This document shows positions 24,414-34,010 of a DNA stretch of 64,000 bases, in pieces (within the stretch, counting starts at the first letter, position 1; each line of letters opens with the position of its first letter). Below the pieces are notes generated by a model. That model was not told where the DNA came from. It saw nothing but the letters and a program-made list of their open reading frames with translations, and did no database searches. A program made the position numbers and the translations under genes. Origin of the DNA: Paraglaciecola arctica. Lineage in GTDB: Bacteria > Pseudomonadota > Gammaproteobacteria > Enterobacterales > Alteromonadaceae. The stretch lies in assembly GCF_018861065.1 (NCBI RefSeq), contig NZ_JAHKQO010000034.1, positions 49,302-113,301 of the forward strand. The letters are read 5' to 3'.

Positions 24414-27152
24414 TTAACTTTGAGTGAATGAATCGAAAGGTTTTCTATGGAAAAGAGTAGTGCGTTTTAGTAACACTGATATAAGTCCTAAAAGTAACCA
24501 ATAGCTTAAGCTGCCTCCCCCTGATGAGCTAGATTGTGGTTGCTGCGCCGCAACCACAGTGACCGAAATATTAGCGGTACTGGTTAACCCAAAATCGTCA
24601 GTAACCGTTAGTGAAAACTCTAATGTTGTCGCTCCACTAGGCGCGGTAAAGCTGGCTTGTGAGTTGTTGGCATTATTAATAGTGACGTCAGTGCCTGATA
24701 ATTGTTGCCACTGATAACTAAGAGGTTGGTTTTCTGGGTCGCTACCACTGCCAACTAGGGTGACGCTTTGTCTGGTATTGACTTCAAAGTTATCGTCTAG
24801 GGTGGCGACCGGTGCTTGGTTCGATTCGTCATCGCGGATAGCGATAGTTAAGGTTGATTGAGCGCCTAGTATTTCGGAACTGTCGCTACTGAGAGTTAAA
24901 AGTAGTGACTCTTGCGTTTCAGTTTCACTGTCGTTAATTAACGTGATGTCTATAAATTTTTCGGTACTATCACCGTCTGTCCATGTCAGTGTGCCATTTA
25001 CACTATTGGCATCTAGGCCTAAAAGTGCCGTTTCAGCGCTAAGTATATAGTTAACACTTAACTCACCATCGCTGCCGCCTTGACGGGTCACTGCAACTTG
25101 TACTGTTCCACTGGTTTCTTGCACGGTTATTTCATTGGTTGCAAATACAATTTGTCCTTGATGGAGTGCATCTATAATTTGTATTGTGGCGATACTTGGG
25201 TTGACCAGCGTTGCTCCGTTTTTGGGATCAAATAGTCGTATAAATAGGTTTTCAGTTATTTCGTCTAAAGTATCACTAGTTGTTTGCAGTTCTATGCTTT
25301 GGGATTGGGTGTCGTTAGTTGTCCATTGTAATTGGCCACTTGTTATCTCAAAATCCTCTAAGTTGGCAGATCCAGGTAATACTTCATAACCTACAGTGCT
25401 AGCGCCGTTTCCTGCTTTGTTGACCACTATGCTGACACTCTGGCCTTCATCAACGCTCATTTGTTTGCTTTCGAAGTTGAGTGTGGCGGTGTTGTTATCT
25501 AATGTTTGGTCTTGAAGGATGTATAAGCCGCTATTGATATCGCTGACCAAAATATTGCCGCTGGGTAAAAATGGGTAAATACCCCAAGCGCCATTAAATC
25601 CTGCATTGTTAGAAACAGGGTAAGTATCGAAAAAACCCACTTCAACTGGGCTGCTTGGATCTGTGATATCTAAAACAGTCACGCCACGTTCGTAGTTAGA
25701 CATGTAATAACGGTTGCCGCGTACAAATCCGTTATGGTCTATGGCGCGAGTGGGGCCGCTCCAAGTACCGACTAATGTAAGGGTAGTCAAACTACTAATA
25801 TCAAATATATTTAAGGTGGTATTAAGGCTGTGACGTTGTTCGTCTAATTCGTCATGTACTATGACAAATTGTTTGTCGTCACTTGTCCACCCTGAATGGG
25901 TGTATTCAGCGTTAGGGTAGGAGCCTGCGCCTAACTCTATGGGCTGATTTTTATCAGTGTGATCCCAAACTATGAGTTCGTCTTCGTTGAAGTCTAAAAA
26001 AACTAAACAGTCATTATTATTGGCTTGCACACAATCGGTTTGCGCCCGCGCATCATTAATAACCAGTGATGCCGCGTCGTGAGTGTAATCATTACGGCTC
26101 CCTGATGAGTTAAAATAAGTGGCTCCTAATGTTTCAGGATCGCTTAAGGAGTATGTTCGAAACGAACCTCCATACAAATTAGAGCCTAAAATATGCACTG
26201 CAGGCTCTTGACCGGCTAGAGGGATATTCAGTGAATAGTCGAGATTACTGATGTAAATGTTATGGCCGGTGGCATCGGTAGTTTGTCGTCGAACTAATGA
26301 AATCCCATTCTGCAAATCGTTTAAGTCAATAATAGTTAAACCTTCATTAGCTTCGGTTGTAGAATAAGCATAGGCTTTCCAGCGTAACGTGGCAGAGTCG
26401 AAGTATTGGTAAACTTTGATGTCTCTCCATGATGACGACAGTCCAAGAATACTGCCTACCATTTCAGGAGCAGTGGGAGAGGTAACGTCAACTACAGCCA
26501 CACCATTTATTAAGCCAATTATGGCGTATTCGTTTTGAGTGTTTAAATCTACGTGGCCCCAAATATCATTTGCTGCTGATGGATTGTTGGGGAAATCACT
26601 TAATGGAACATGGGCTAATAGCGACATATTATTGCATTCAAAACCATCGGCACTATTTTCTATACAGGCTTTACTAACTTGTTTTTGCTGCATCATTTGC
26701 AACTTTGAACTATTTAGACCTTTTGCTTGTGTACTTAATTTCGCTAACCCTTTGGTATCACTTATTACGTTGAAACCTTGTTGGCTAAGTTGTTGTGCAT
26801 ATTTAACTGGTACACCCGAAACCGAGGTAAGGTAAGTATCGGGGTTTTGAACTTGATACTGCTCTACTTGGTTATAGCCGCCAAGAACGGGTACAATTTG
26901 ACCAGTAAAATATAATAAATCTTGTTCTGATTTAATCTGGTATTGGCCTTGGGCTACCAGAATGGTATCGCCCTTATTGGCTTTTTGAGCGGCGTAAGTA
27001 ACTGTTTTACAAGGGCGGAATCTATTGTCGCAATTACCGATGTCTGCGCCGTTGCTTGCCACAAATCGCGCCTTGTCATGTTCCGCATGGGCCTTAACGC
27101 CTTGACTGTACCCTATCGCCAGTATCATTATGACGCCAATTAAACACCGCAT
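24414..27152 (-). CDS. Choice-of-anchor B (LVIVD repeat) protein with Calx-beta domains and GlyGly-CTERM
   Basis: A 912-residue surface protein. The signal peptide ends near VKAHAEH. A short N-terminal segment (about 30-150) and a beta-propeller-like region of LVIVD repeats (about 170-560; e.g. INGVAVVDVTSPTAPEMVG and RGVTVLDITDPSSPVEVG) come first, the signature of the choice-of-anchor B family. Two Calx-beta-type repeats (about 565-790) and an Ig/PKD-like domain follow. The C-terminus SSSSGGGSLSYWLLLGLI plus a basic tail is a GlyGly-CTERM signal processed by rhombosortase, not exosortase. It is divergent from the MbnP/MbnH pair and may be a functional neighbour. The ligand is unknown. Confidence 0.85.
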   Translation of the reverse strand: MRCLIGVIMILAIGYSQGVKAHAEHDKARFVASNGADIGNCDNRFRPCKTVTYAAQKANKGDTILVAQGQYQIKSEQDLLYFTGQIVPVLGGYNQVEQYQVQNPDTYLTSVSGVPVKYAQQLSQQGFNVISDTKGLAKLSTQAKGLNSSKLQMMQQKQVSKACIENSADGFECNNMSLLAHVPLSDFPNNPSAANDIWGHVDLNTQNEYAIIGLINGVAVVDVTSPTAPEMVGSILGLSSSWRDIKVYQYFDSATLRWKAYAYSTTEANEGLTIIDLNDLQNGISLVRRQTTDATGHNIYISNLDYSLNIPLAGQEPAVHILGSNLYGGSFRTYSLSDPETLGATYFNSSGSRNDYTHDAASLVINDARAQTDCVQANNNDCLVFLDFNEDELIVWDHTDKNQPIELGAGSYPNAEYTHSGWTSDDKQFVIVHDELDEQRHSLNTTLNIFDISSLTTLTLVGTWSGPTRAIDHNGFVRGNRYYMSNYERGVTVLDITDPSSPVEVGFFDTYPVSNNAGFNGAWGIYPFLPSGNILVSDINSGLYILQDQTLDNNTATLNFESKQMSVDEGQSVSIVVNKAGNGASTVGYEVLPGSANLEDFEITSGQLQWTTNDTQSQSIELQTTSDTLDEITENLFIRLFDPKNGATLVNPSIATIQIIDALHQGQIVFATNEITVQETSGTVQVAVTRQGGSDGELSVNYILSAETALLGLDANSVNGTLTWTDGDSTEKFIDITLINDSETETQESLLLTLSSDSSEILGAQSTLTIAIRDDESNQAPVATLDDNFEVNTRQSVTLVGSGSDPENQPLSYQWQQLSGTDVTINNANNSQASFTAPSGATTLEFSLTVTDDFGLTSTANISVTVVAAQQPQSSSSGGGSLSYWLLLGLISVLLKRTTLFHRKPFDSFTQS

Positions 27153-28053
27153 GAAATTTACCTATTACTATATGAAGCTTGTTAATACCTTACCTTTTAG
27201 ACCCGACATATCAAAATTTTTGTTCTCAAATGGACCAATAAAAGTATTTTCGCTTTTTATTATAAGTTGCTTGATTGCGCTTATCAGCAGCTGTTCAAAA
27301 TTAGATGAAGCACAGAGTATTGCCTTTGAGGTTTGGCATGATGGCAGTCCTTTGGATTGCAAAAAGTTTGAGAGCCATCAGCAAGGTTGGACGATTCAGC
27401 AATTGGCTTTTTTTATCAGTAATGTGCAGTTGTCGGCGCAAGGTTCCGTTTTAAAACCAAAACTGAGTACTACGCCTTGGCAAACCGATGGGGTGGTGTT
27501 GCTGCAACCCTATTTGGCGGATTGTGAGACAGAATTGGCTGATGAAACGCAGACCGAGCTTGGCAAACAAGTTTCAGCAGAAGCACTTAAAGCTAATAAC
27601 GCTTTACAATTTGCCGCACCAGTTAACCTCGATTCAGCGCAGCAACTTTCATTTACGCTAGCGGTACCTTTTGAGCTTAATCACCAGAACCCTTTATTAC
27701 AGCCTTCACCACTGAATCTTCCTAGCATGTTTTGGTCATGGCGCTCTGGTCATAAATTTTTTCGTTTGGACATGCAAGGTGCAAACAATAGTTGGGTATT
27801 CCATTTGGGCAGTGTTGGCTGCAGCGCCGCTTCGACCATGCGTTCTCCTCAAGAGCAATGTGTGCAACCCAATAGAGTGCGATTTGATTTAAACAAACAA
27901 GATAATGGCGCAAAGCTTGTATTGCATCTAGACAGATTAATTGCCAATACATCATTGCTAGGTAGCGATTCATGTTTGTTTCACTCAGAACAACCAAGCT
28001 GCGATCTATTGATGTCTAACTTAAACACTCAAGACGTATTTGAATGGCATTAA
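27130..28053 (+). CDS. MbnP-like copper-binding lipoprotein (metallo-mystery pair, four-Cys family)
   Basis: Up to 307 residues. A lipoprotein signal (KVFSLFIISCLIALISSC) is followed by the MbnP/AZL_007920 family pattern: FEVWHDGSPLDC, LAFFISNVQL, MFWSWRSGHKFFRLDM, and GSVGC plus EQCVQPNRVRF. MbnP is a periplasmic copper binder whose conserved Trp is oxidised to kynurenine by the partner diheme enzyme MbnH, the next gene here. The start is uncertain: ATG at 27130, 27151 or 27172, or TTG at 27220. The last gives a normal-length lipoprotein signal and avoids overlap with the divergent gene starting at 27152. It overlaps mbnH by 10 bp, so the two are co-translated. Confidence 0.83.
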   Translation: MTPIKHRMKFTYYYMKLVNTLPFRPDISKFLFSNGPIKVFSLFIISCLIALISSCSKLDEAQSIAFEVWHDGSPLDCKKFESHQQGWTIQQLAFFISNVQLSAQGSVLKPKLSTTPWQTDGVVLLQPYLADCETELADETQTELGKQVSAEALKANNALQFAAPVNLDSAQQLSFTLAVPFELNHQNPLLQPSPLNLPSMFWSWRSGHKFFRLDMQGANNSWVFHLGSVGCSAASTMRSPQEQCVQPNRVRFDLNKQDNGAKLVLHLDRLIANTSLLGSDSCLFHSEQPSCDLLMSNLNTQDVFEWH

Positions 28054-29171
28054 CTATGCGCTCTAGTTTTTGGATTAAGCTAGGTTGTTGCCTCTTTATC
28101 AGTGGCGTTTTGTTAGGCTGTAAGCCGGCAACTGAGAGTCACAGGCAATACGACTGGCAGTTACCCAAGGGATTTCCCAGTCCCTTAGTGCCAAAAGATA
28201 ACCCTATGTCAGTCGCTAAAGTGCACTTAGGCAAGCAATTGTTTTTTGACCTTGATTTGTCATTTAACCAAACCATGTCATGCGCGAGTTGCCATCAACC
28301 AGAGTATGCATTTTCTGAACCTAAAAAAACGGCAGTGGGTGCAACAGGACAACTTCACAGACGCAATACTCAATCCTTAGTAAACGTAGCTTATAATAGT
28401 AATTTGACTTGGGCGCATTCAGGATTAAATAGTATCGAACAGCAAATTTTAATACCGATGTTTTCTGAAGATCCAATTGAGTTGGGGATAACCGGCCACG
28501 AAAATGAAGTTTTACAAAGGTTTAACAATGCAAAGTATCTAGAGCTATTTGAAAACGCTTTTGATGATGAACAGGTGGATTTTGATAAAATAGTCAAAGC
28601 GCTGGCCAGTTATGTCAGAAGTTTAACCAGTTTTGCCTCAGCTTTTGATAAGTATGCCTATCAGAACAACGATGCTGCAATGAGCGAATCCGCTAAAAGA
28701 GGCATGGAGTTATTTTTTTCTGAGACCTTTGAATGTTTTCATTGTCATGGTGGATTTAATTTTACCCAATCTAGCCAACACCAAAATCAAAGGTTAGATC
28801 TACGACCTTTTCATAATACGGGCTTGTTTAACCTTGATGACAAAGGTGCTTATCCCACCATTGACCAAGGTTTGATTGAAGTGACATTGCAACCCCAAGA
28901 TATGGGTAAGTTTAGAGCGCCTACTTTGCGTAACGTTGAAGTGAGCGCGCCCTATATGCATGATGGCAGCTTGCAGACATTAGATGAGGTGATAGATTTT
29001 TACGCCGCTGGAGGAAGAGGACGAGGTGTTTCTAACCCATTAAAAAGTCCTTTTTTGGCTGGTTTTACGCTGCAACCACAACAAAAACAGGATTTAATTG
29101 CTTTTTTACAAAGCTTGACTGACCGCCAGTTTTTAAAATCTAATGTAAATCATGGACCTAAATCTCCTTGA
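28044..29171 (+). CDS. MbnH-like diheme c-type peroxidase-family enzyme
   Basis: A 375-residue lipoprotein (SGVLLGC at the lipobox). Two heme c sites are CASCH (about 80-84) and CFHCH (about 231-235), with later Met/His candidates for distal ligation. The sequence follows the MauG/cytochrome c peroxidase fold in the MbnH (MXAN_0977) branch: QLFFDLDLSFNQTMSCASCH, RRNTQSLVNVAYN, and APTLRNVEVSAPYMHDGSL. It would form a high-valent bis-Fe(IV) state and oxidise a Trp of MbnP. It is translationally coupled to the MbnP gene. No methanobactin precursor or synthesis genes are nearby, as is common for this pair outside methanotrophs. Confidence 0.87.
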   Translation: MALTMRSSFWIKLGCCLFISGVLLGCKPATESHRQYDWQLPKGFPSPLVPKDNPMSVAKVHLGKQLFFDLDLSFNQTMSCASCHQPEYAFSEPKKTAVGATGQLHRRNTQSLVNVAYNSNLTWAHSGLNSIEQQILIPMFSEDPIELGITGHENEVLQRFNNAKYLELFENAFDDEQVDFDKIVKALASYVRSLTSFASAFDKYAYQNNDAAMSESAKRGMELFFSETFECFHCHGGFNFTQSSQHQNQRLDLRPFHNTGLFNLDDKGAYPTIDQGLIEVTLQPQDMGKFRAPTLRNVEVSAPYMHDGSLQTLDEVIDFYAAGGRGRGVSNPLKSPFLAGFTLQPQQKQDLIAFLQSLTDRQFLKSNVNHGPKSP

Positions 29172-29283
29172 TCGCATAAAAACTAAGGGGTGCAAGGGTA
29201 AAAGAACTTTGGTATCTTCTTAAAATAAAAGGTCAATACACCTTATAATAAATATACATAGCGCAGTTTCAATGGAGAGCAAA

Positions 29284-29613
29284 ATGACCGAGAAGCCCTT
29301 TTTAGTAAGTGGTCGCAATACCCTGATTCACAAAATACGGAAGTTGGATTTACTTGTTGTTAACGGTGAGGACCATCCTCCGGTTGTTGTTACCCACAAA
29401 GGCATTAAAGAATATGCTGGGAAAGTGCCAGAGAACAAACGCGAAGCTAAAAACCAAGATATGGAATTGGTGGATTTAACCAGCATCGATGTATTTGGTG
29501 AAGAAAAGATATTGTTATTTGTGCAAACCATCAATGGTAAAGAATATAAAGTCGATTACAGTAAACACGGTACACCCTTGTTTATTAAGATCCATCAAGA
29601 AAACGCGTTTTAA
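29284..29613 (+). CDS. Conserved small cytosolic protein, unknown
   Basis: A 109-residue protein from the ATG at 29284, chosen because GGAGAG precedes it; an in-frame ATG at 29272 lies before that site. It is mostly polar with no signal or membrane segment. An N-terminal DxxVVNGEDHPPVVVTHKG stretch and a C-terminal FVQTINGKEYKVDYSKHGTP stretch look like two beta-hairpins. I do not recognise a family. It stands alone and is closed by a strong terminator at 29637. Confidence 0.6.
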   Translation: MTEKPFLVSGRNTLIHKIRKLDLLVVNGEDHPPVVVTHKGIKEYAGKVPENKREAKNQDMELVDLTSIDVFGEEKILLFVQTINGKEYKVDYSKHGTPLFIKIHQENAF

Positions 29614-29636
29614 TTTAGTTGTACCATTATTCACTT

Positions 29637-29665
29637 AAAAAGCCCTGTTCTTCGGGGCTTTTTTG
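29637..29665 (+). terminator. Rho-independent terminator
   Basis: AAAAAGCCC, a short loop, GGGGCT and a T-run follow the 29284 gene by 23 bp. The A-run on the other side makes it usable in both directions. The rest of the gap to 29947 shows no gene. Confidence 0.85.
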
Positions 29666-29947
29666 TATTTACTTCTTTTACGTTAACGCACCATCTGAAC
29701 GGTTGTTTCGCAACGGCCTGCAGACCACTTTGGGATTAAATTGTCACAGCAGAATGTAACAAAATAACTCATAATTCGATTAACTTATGATTAACAACGA
29801 TAGTTTATCGCTTTAGATAGTAGGTTGGTCGCTTGGTCGCGTTTAGCCGTGATTAGACTTTTTTCATCACCTTTAAATCCCCTTGCCCTCTACATTAAGC
29901 ATGAACTTGCAATCATGCAAACATAAACAAACACAAGGTGAGACGTC

Positions 29948-30262
29948 ATGAAAAAAATCATTATAGGTAGCATACTAACAGCAGGATTATTTTTAGCCGG
30001 AAGTGCACAAGCGAAGTATATCGACAAACACACTGAGGCAAATTTGGTTAAAATATGTGAAGCGATCCAAAGTGATAGTAAAATTAAATTACATATTGCC
30101 ATTAGAGACAGTGGTATTAACCCTAAAGCAGTGAGCAAAGGTTTAGTGTGCAACGGTTATGACCCTGTCACTTTTGCCATTGTGAGTAAAGCTGAAAATA
30201 CCGCTAAGTTTATGGCTCGTATGAGTAACGTTAACTACGAAGAATTGTTAGCTAAGTTATAG
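29948..30262 (+). CDS. DUF3718 secreted protein
   Basis: A 104-residue protein with a signal peptide (MKKIIIGSILTAGLFLAGSAQA) and a mature part of about 82 residues. It has two Cys residues (VKICEAI and GLVCNGYDP) placed as in the DUF3718 family of gammaproteobacteria, where they probably form a disulfide. The mature sequence ends ANVNYEELL-like and is helical. AGGTGAGACGTC precedes the ATG as the ribosome site. The role of the family is unknown. Monocistronic. Confidence 0.82.
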   Translation: MKKIIIGSILTAGLFLAGSAQAKYIDKHTEANLVKICEAIQSDSKIKLHIAIRDSGINPKAVSKGLVCNGYDPVTFAIVSKAENTAKFMARMSNVNYEELLAKL

Positions 30263-30570
30263 AGTATTAACTATGACTTTCCAAAAGTGAGTGATTTTTA
30301 GCTATTATTGTTTGCCCTGAACTCTGGTTAGAAACACTCACTGATTTTCAGAAAATGATTTGCTCTAGCGGCGTATTATTTTTTAGTCGACCAATTTTTG
30401 AGAACTGAAAATTCCGTCCCTAATTAAGTGGGGATTAGACACACTGTGCGTTATGTTCGTCCCTAAGCTAGCTTCCCAATTGAACTTTTTGATAGCGTCG
30501 TAAAATCGGCAAGCTGCATCCGTAGCAAATCGATCATTTATAATTAAAAACACATATCAGGGAGTTTTTC

Positions 30571-33498
30571 ATGGGAAAAATTACATTTAGAAAAAATATA
30601 ACAGCCTTAGCTGTGGTAGCAGCACTGGGTTTTTCAGGTGCCGCATTCGCACTTGATACCGGTGGTTTAAAAATTCGAGTCACTGACGCCAACGGTAGCC
30701 CAGTATCTGGCGCCACAGTATTGGTTAAAGCTCCAGATTCTTTAGCAAGTAAAGACGCAGTAACAGATGCAGACGGATATGTAACGCTTAGGGGCTTAGA
30801 TGCTTCTAGCCAATATACAGTGAGTATAAACGGCGACAACATCCAGTCTTTTGAAGCCACCAATGTTAGGGTTCAAACAGGTAAAAGCCTAAACCTTAGT
30901 TATGCAATTGGCAGCTCTTCTGATATGGAAACAATCACTGTTTCTGGTCGCTCAATGGCTGCAATTGATACAACTTCAGCAACAACAGGGTTAGATATTA
31001 CCCTTGATATGACTGAGTCACTTCCTACTGGTCGTTCTTATCAGTCTTATTTACAGTTGACTCCAGGTGTTAAACCAAGTTCTGGTGGTAACCCTTCTTC
31101 TAAATCAGGTGTTAACTATTCTGATGCAGGTGGTGCTGTTGGTGCTTCTACCGATAACGTTTATTACATCGATGGTGTAAACGTAACTGATAATGTTACT
31201 GGTACTTGGGGTGGTAACATCAACTCAGAAATCATCCAAGAACAACAAGTTATTACTGGCGCCGTTCCTGCTAAATATGCTGGTGGTGGTGGTTTAGTCT
31301 CACGAGTAGTAACTAAGTCAGGCGGTAATGAGTTTCATGGCTCTGTTAACTATTATTTGCAAAACGATAGTTTAGTTGGCGATTACGATAATGAGTCTCA
31401 GGCCGCTGCTGGATTCTCAACCTTTGATACTGCTGTCACTCTAGGCGGTCCAATAATCAAAGACAAACTATGGTTTTTTGCTTCTTACCAAGTTAAAAAT
31501 CGTGAAGATGATGTAACCGATCCAGCAACAGGCGAAATTTCGCGTTCAGTTAAAGACGAAAGTAAACTAGGTTTTGGTAAACTGACTTGGCAAGCGACAG
31601 ATGACGATCGTTTAGTCTTAACTTTCTTCAACGATCCTACTGATATTTCAGGTCGAAGTGATTTCGACGTATTATCAAACCGTGACCGTGCGCGTACTCA
31701 AGGTGGTGACAACTTTAAAGTTGACTATTCACACACTTGGGATGACGTGGTAGTTAACGCTGGTTTCATGAGTCATGAATCAGAACTTTCTGATTTAGCT
31801 AAAGACAAATCAACTCGTAACGATGTGGCTTATCTTGCAGACGCTGCAACGACTACTCAATCTGATACTGATCTGGGTGGTTTGGGTTCAGATACCCTTA
31901 GATACCGTAACAAAGAAAGTGCCTATGTGAATATTGAGTATTACTTAGACACCGATTTTGGTTTCCATACGATTGAAGCGGGTTACTCTGCCGAAACCAA
32001 CGAAAACATCACTAACGAAGTGTATACCGGTGACGGTGCACAATATACCTCTATTGCAGCTTCGGACGCAGGTGTAACCTTTGCTGAATACACTGACGTA
32101 AACTCTGCTTGGGTAGGGGTGAAAGATCTTTCTGAAGATGATATCAATCGTATCGCAGATGAAACGGGTATCGATGCTGCAGACGTACCTGGGATAGTTT
32201 TTGACAGCACAGCTGGCAACCCAACTGGTGATGTTAACGCCTATCGTATAATTCAAACTCAACAAGCTGAGTCTAAACTTGAGACTGAAGGACAAACCTT
32301 CTACATCCAAGATAAAATCATTATTGACGACCTAACCTTAAATATTGGTTTGCGAGCAGAAAAATGGGAGCACATCGCTTCTACTGGCGCCACAATCTTT
32401 ACTTTCGATTGGGATATTGCACATCGTTTAAGTGCAGTTTACGACATCAATGGTGACGGCGATTCAAAAGTATGGGCTTTCGCAGGTCGCTATTACGATC
32501 CAATCCGTACCGACATGACGTCATTTGCGGGTAACTTAACCGGTTCTGTTCGTGAAGAGCAAATCTTTGTAAATGGCGACTGGAATACTTTCCGTACTCG
32601 TGGTGGTGTGGCGACTCAAGATGCATTCTTTTCGCCTACAACTAAGACTCCGTACACTGATGAGTTCTTGATCGGTTATTCGAAAAACCTATCTGAAAAT
32701 ACCAATTTGTCTGTTACTTATACCAATCGTAAAACCAGAGATATCATGGAAGATTACGATTTAGGTGTGTATACAGAAGGTGGCCAATTAGACGGTACTA
32801 GCCTAGCGTTGCCACTGGCGTATTTTGGTTATGATGAAAACCCAGGTTCTAACTACGTTATTGGTACCTTAAAAGGTGGTAAACGTGATTATCAAGGTGT
32901 TGAAGTCACCTTTAGTAAACTACGTTCAGATAACTGGACCATGCGCGCGTCATATACTTATAACGATGCTCAAGGTAACACTAACTCTGATGGTAATGCC
33001 GACTTACAGGGTGATTTCTATTACTTAGATCCTCGTGCGCCAAATATGTACGACGACCAACCAGGTAATATTGAACATTCAGCTCGAGTATTCGGTACTT
33101 ATTTCTTCGACAATGGCCTAGAAATTGGTGCGGTATTTAACTGGAACTCAGGTATCTTGTATAACAAAGCAACCAATGTTTATGGTCGTTATTTACCATT
33201 GCGTGAAACAGAAACTTATGACTTTGGTGGTTATGATGGATTGTGGATTGCACCTGGTAACGTAGCCAGTGAAAAAACACCAGCATACGGTACATTAGAT
33301 ATGCGTGTTAAATACACCTTGGACATCAGCGAAGACTACTCAGCTGAGTTCTTCTTAGACATCTTTAACGTCTTAGATGATCAAGCGGTTCTTGAAGAAG
33401 AGCAGTTTGTTGCAGGTAGTGGTTCATTTGCCTTCGGCGAAGCAAAAGACTGGGTTGAACCTCGTCGCTTCTACCTAGGTGCTAAATTTGTATTCTAA
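30571..33498 (+). CDS. TonB-dependent receptor with N-terminal carboxypeptidase-regulatory-like domain
   Basis: A 975-residue outer-membrane receptor of the Oar type. After the signal peptide (ending GAAFA) a CarboxypepD_reg-like beta domain runs to about 110 (LKIRVTDANGSPVSGATV ... TVSINGD). Then come the plug (METITVSGRSMAAIDT ... VYYIDGVNVTD, GGGGLVSRVVTKSGGNEFHG) and a long beta-barrel ending in a C-terminal Phe (YLGAKFVF). Such receptors import large substrates such as glycans or peptides with TonB energy. GGGAG precedes the ATG. The gap before the gene (30263-30570) holds nothing I can name. A strong terminator follows, then a LytTR regulatory trio that may control it. Confidence 0.92.
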   Translation: MGKITFRKNITALAVVAALGFSGAAFALDTGGLKIRVTDANGSPVSGATVLVKAPDSLASKDAVTDADGYVTLRGLDASSQYTVSINGDNIQSFEATNVRVQTGKSLNLSYAIGSSSDMETITVSGRSMAAIDTTSATTGLDITLDMTESLPTGRSYQSYLQLTPGVKPSSGGNPSSKSGVNYSDAGGAVGASTDNVYYIDGVNVTDNVTGTWGGNINSEIIQEQQVITGAVPAKYAGGGGLVSRVVTKSGGNEFHGSVNYYLQNDSLVGDYDNESQAAAGFSTFDTAVTLGGPIIKDKLWFFASYQVKNREDDVTDPATGEISRSVKDESKLGFGKLTWQATDDDRLVLTFFNDPTDISGRSDFDVLSNRDRARTQGGDNFKVDYSHTWDDVVVNAGFMSHESELSDLAKDKSTRNDVAYLADAATTTQSDTDLGGLGSDTLRYRNKESAYVNIEYYLDTDFGFHTIEAGYSAETNENITNEVYTGDGAQYTSIAASDAGVTFAEYTDVNSAWVGVKDLSEDDINRIADETGIDAADVPGIVFDSTAGNPTGDVNAYRIIQTQQAESKLETEGQTFYIQDKIIIDDLTLNIGLRAEKWEHIASTGATIFTFDWDIAHRLSAVYDINGDGDSKVWAFAGRYYDPIRTDMTSFAGNLTGSVREEQIFVNGDWNTFRTRGGVATQDAFFSPTTKTPYTDEFLIGYSKNLSENTNLSVTYTNRKTRDIMEDYDLGVYTEGGQLDGTSLALPLAYFGYDENPGSNYVIGTLKGGKRDYQGVEVTFSKLRSDNWTMRASYTYNDAQGNTNSDGNADLQGDFYYLDPRAPNMYDDQPGNIEHSARVFGTYFFDNGLEIGAVFNWNSGILYNKATNVYGRYLPLRETETYDFGGYDGLWIAPGNVASEKTPAYGTLDMRVKYTLDISEDYSAEFFLDIFNVLDDQAVLEEEQFVAGSGSFAFGEAKDWVEPRRFYLGAKFVF

Positions 33499-33525
33499 TT
33501 TTTATTAGGATCTTTTAGTCAGATA

Positions 33526-33555
33526 AAACCAGTAGTGAATAACTACTGGTTTTTT
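33526..33555 (+). terminator. Rho-independent terminator after the TonB receptor
   Basis: AAACCAGTAGT, loop GAATA, ACTACTGGTTT, then a T-run: an 11-bp perfect stem 27 bp after the stop codon. Confidence 0.92.
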
Positions 33556-33837
33556 ATTTGTGAAGCAATAACAGTAAATAGCTCAATTAACATCTCATTA
33601 TCGTTTTCATATAATTCTTATATTTGGCTTGAGGTTGAGCGGTAGCAGTTGTTGCAATTATGTCAAAATGTTACCTAATCGATATATGGTGACGTTCATC
33701 CCATCATCTGGATGGTTCATCACATTTTGGTTTTAATTCAAACAGATAAACCTAAACTAACACTGTCGGAGTAGTGACCCGATGAATATATGTTTTTACC
33801 AGATTCAATAAAACATGTATTGCTTCCTGAATTAAGC

Positions 33838-33866
33838 AAAGGCTGTTGCCGTTTGGCGCAGCCTTT
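33838..33866 (+). terminator. Orphan Rho-independent terminator, possible end of a small RNA
   Basis: AAAGGCTG/CAGCCTTT (8-bp stem) is followed by TTCTTGTCTT. It lies 283 bp after the receptor's own terminator, with no recognisable gene in between. The only nearby frame is an 8-codon one (ATG at 33782, behind a GGAG). Either a small RNA or an attenuator-like leader ends here. The stretch 33556-33837 shows no other clear feature. Confidence 0.55.
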
Positions 33867-34010
33867 TCTTGTCTTAAACTAAGTTCTTAAAAATACGATG
33901 TTATAGCTTGGTGTCATTAATCCCAAATAACCGCATTTGGTCTCACAAATGTTCTATGTTTATCCCTCCGAATGTATATTCTGTCCCACATAAATTCAGG
34001 AAAGATATAT

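Noticed and set aside
29890..30153. Minus-strand frame opposite the DUF3718 gene.
   Set aside because: It is a shadow of the DUF3718 gene, which has a good ribosome site and signal peptide.
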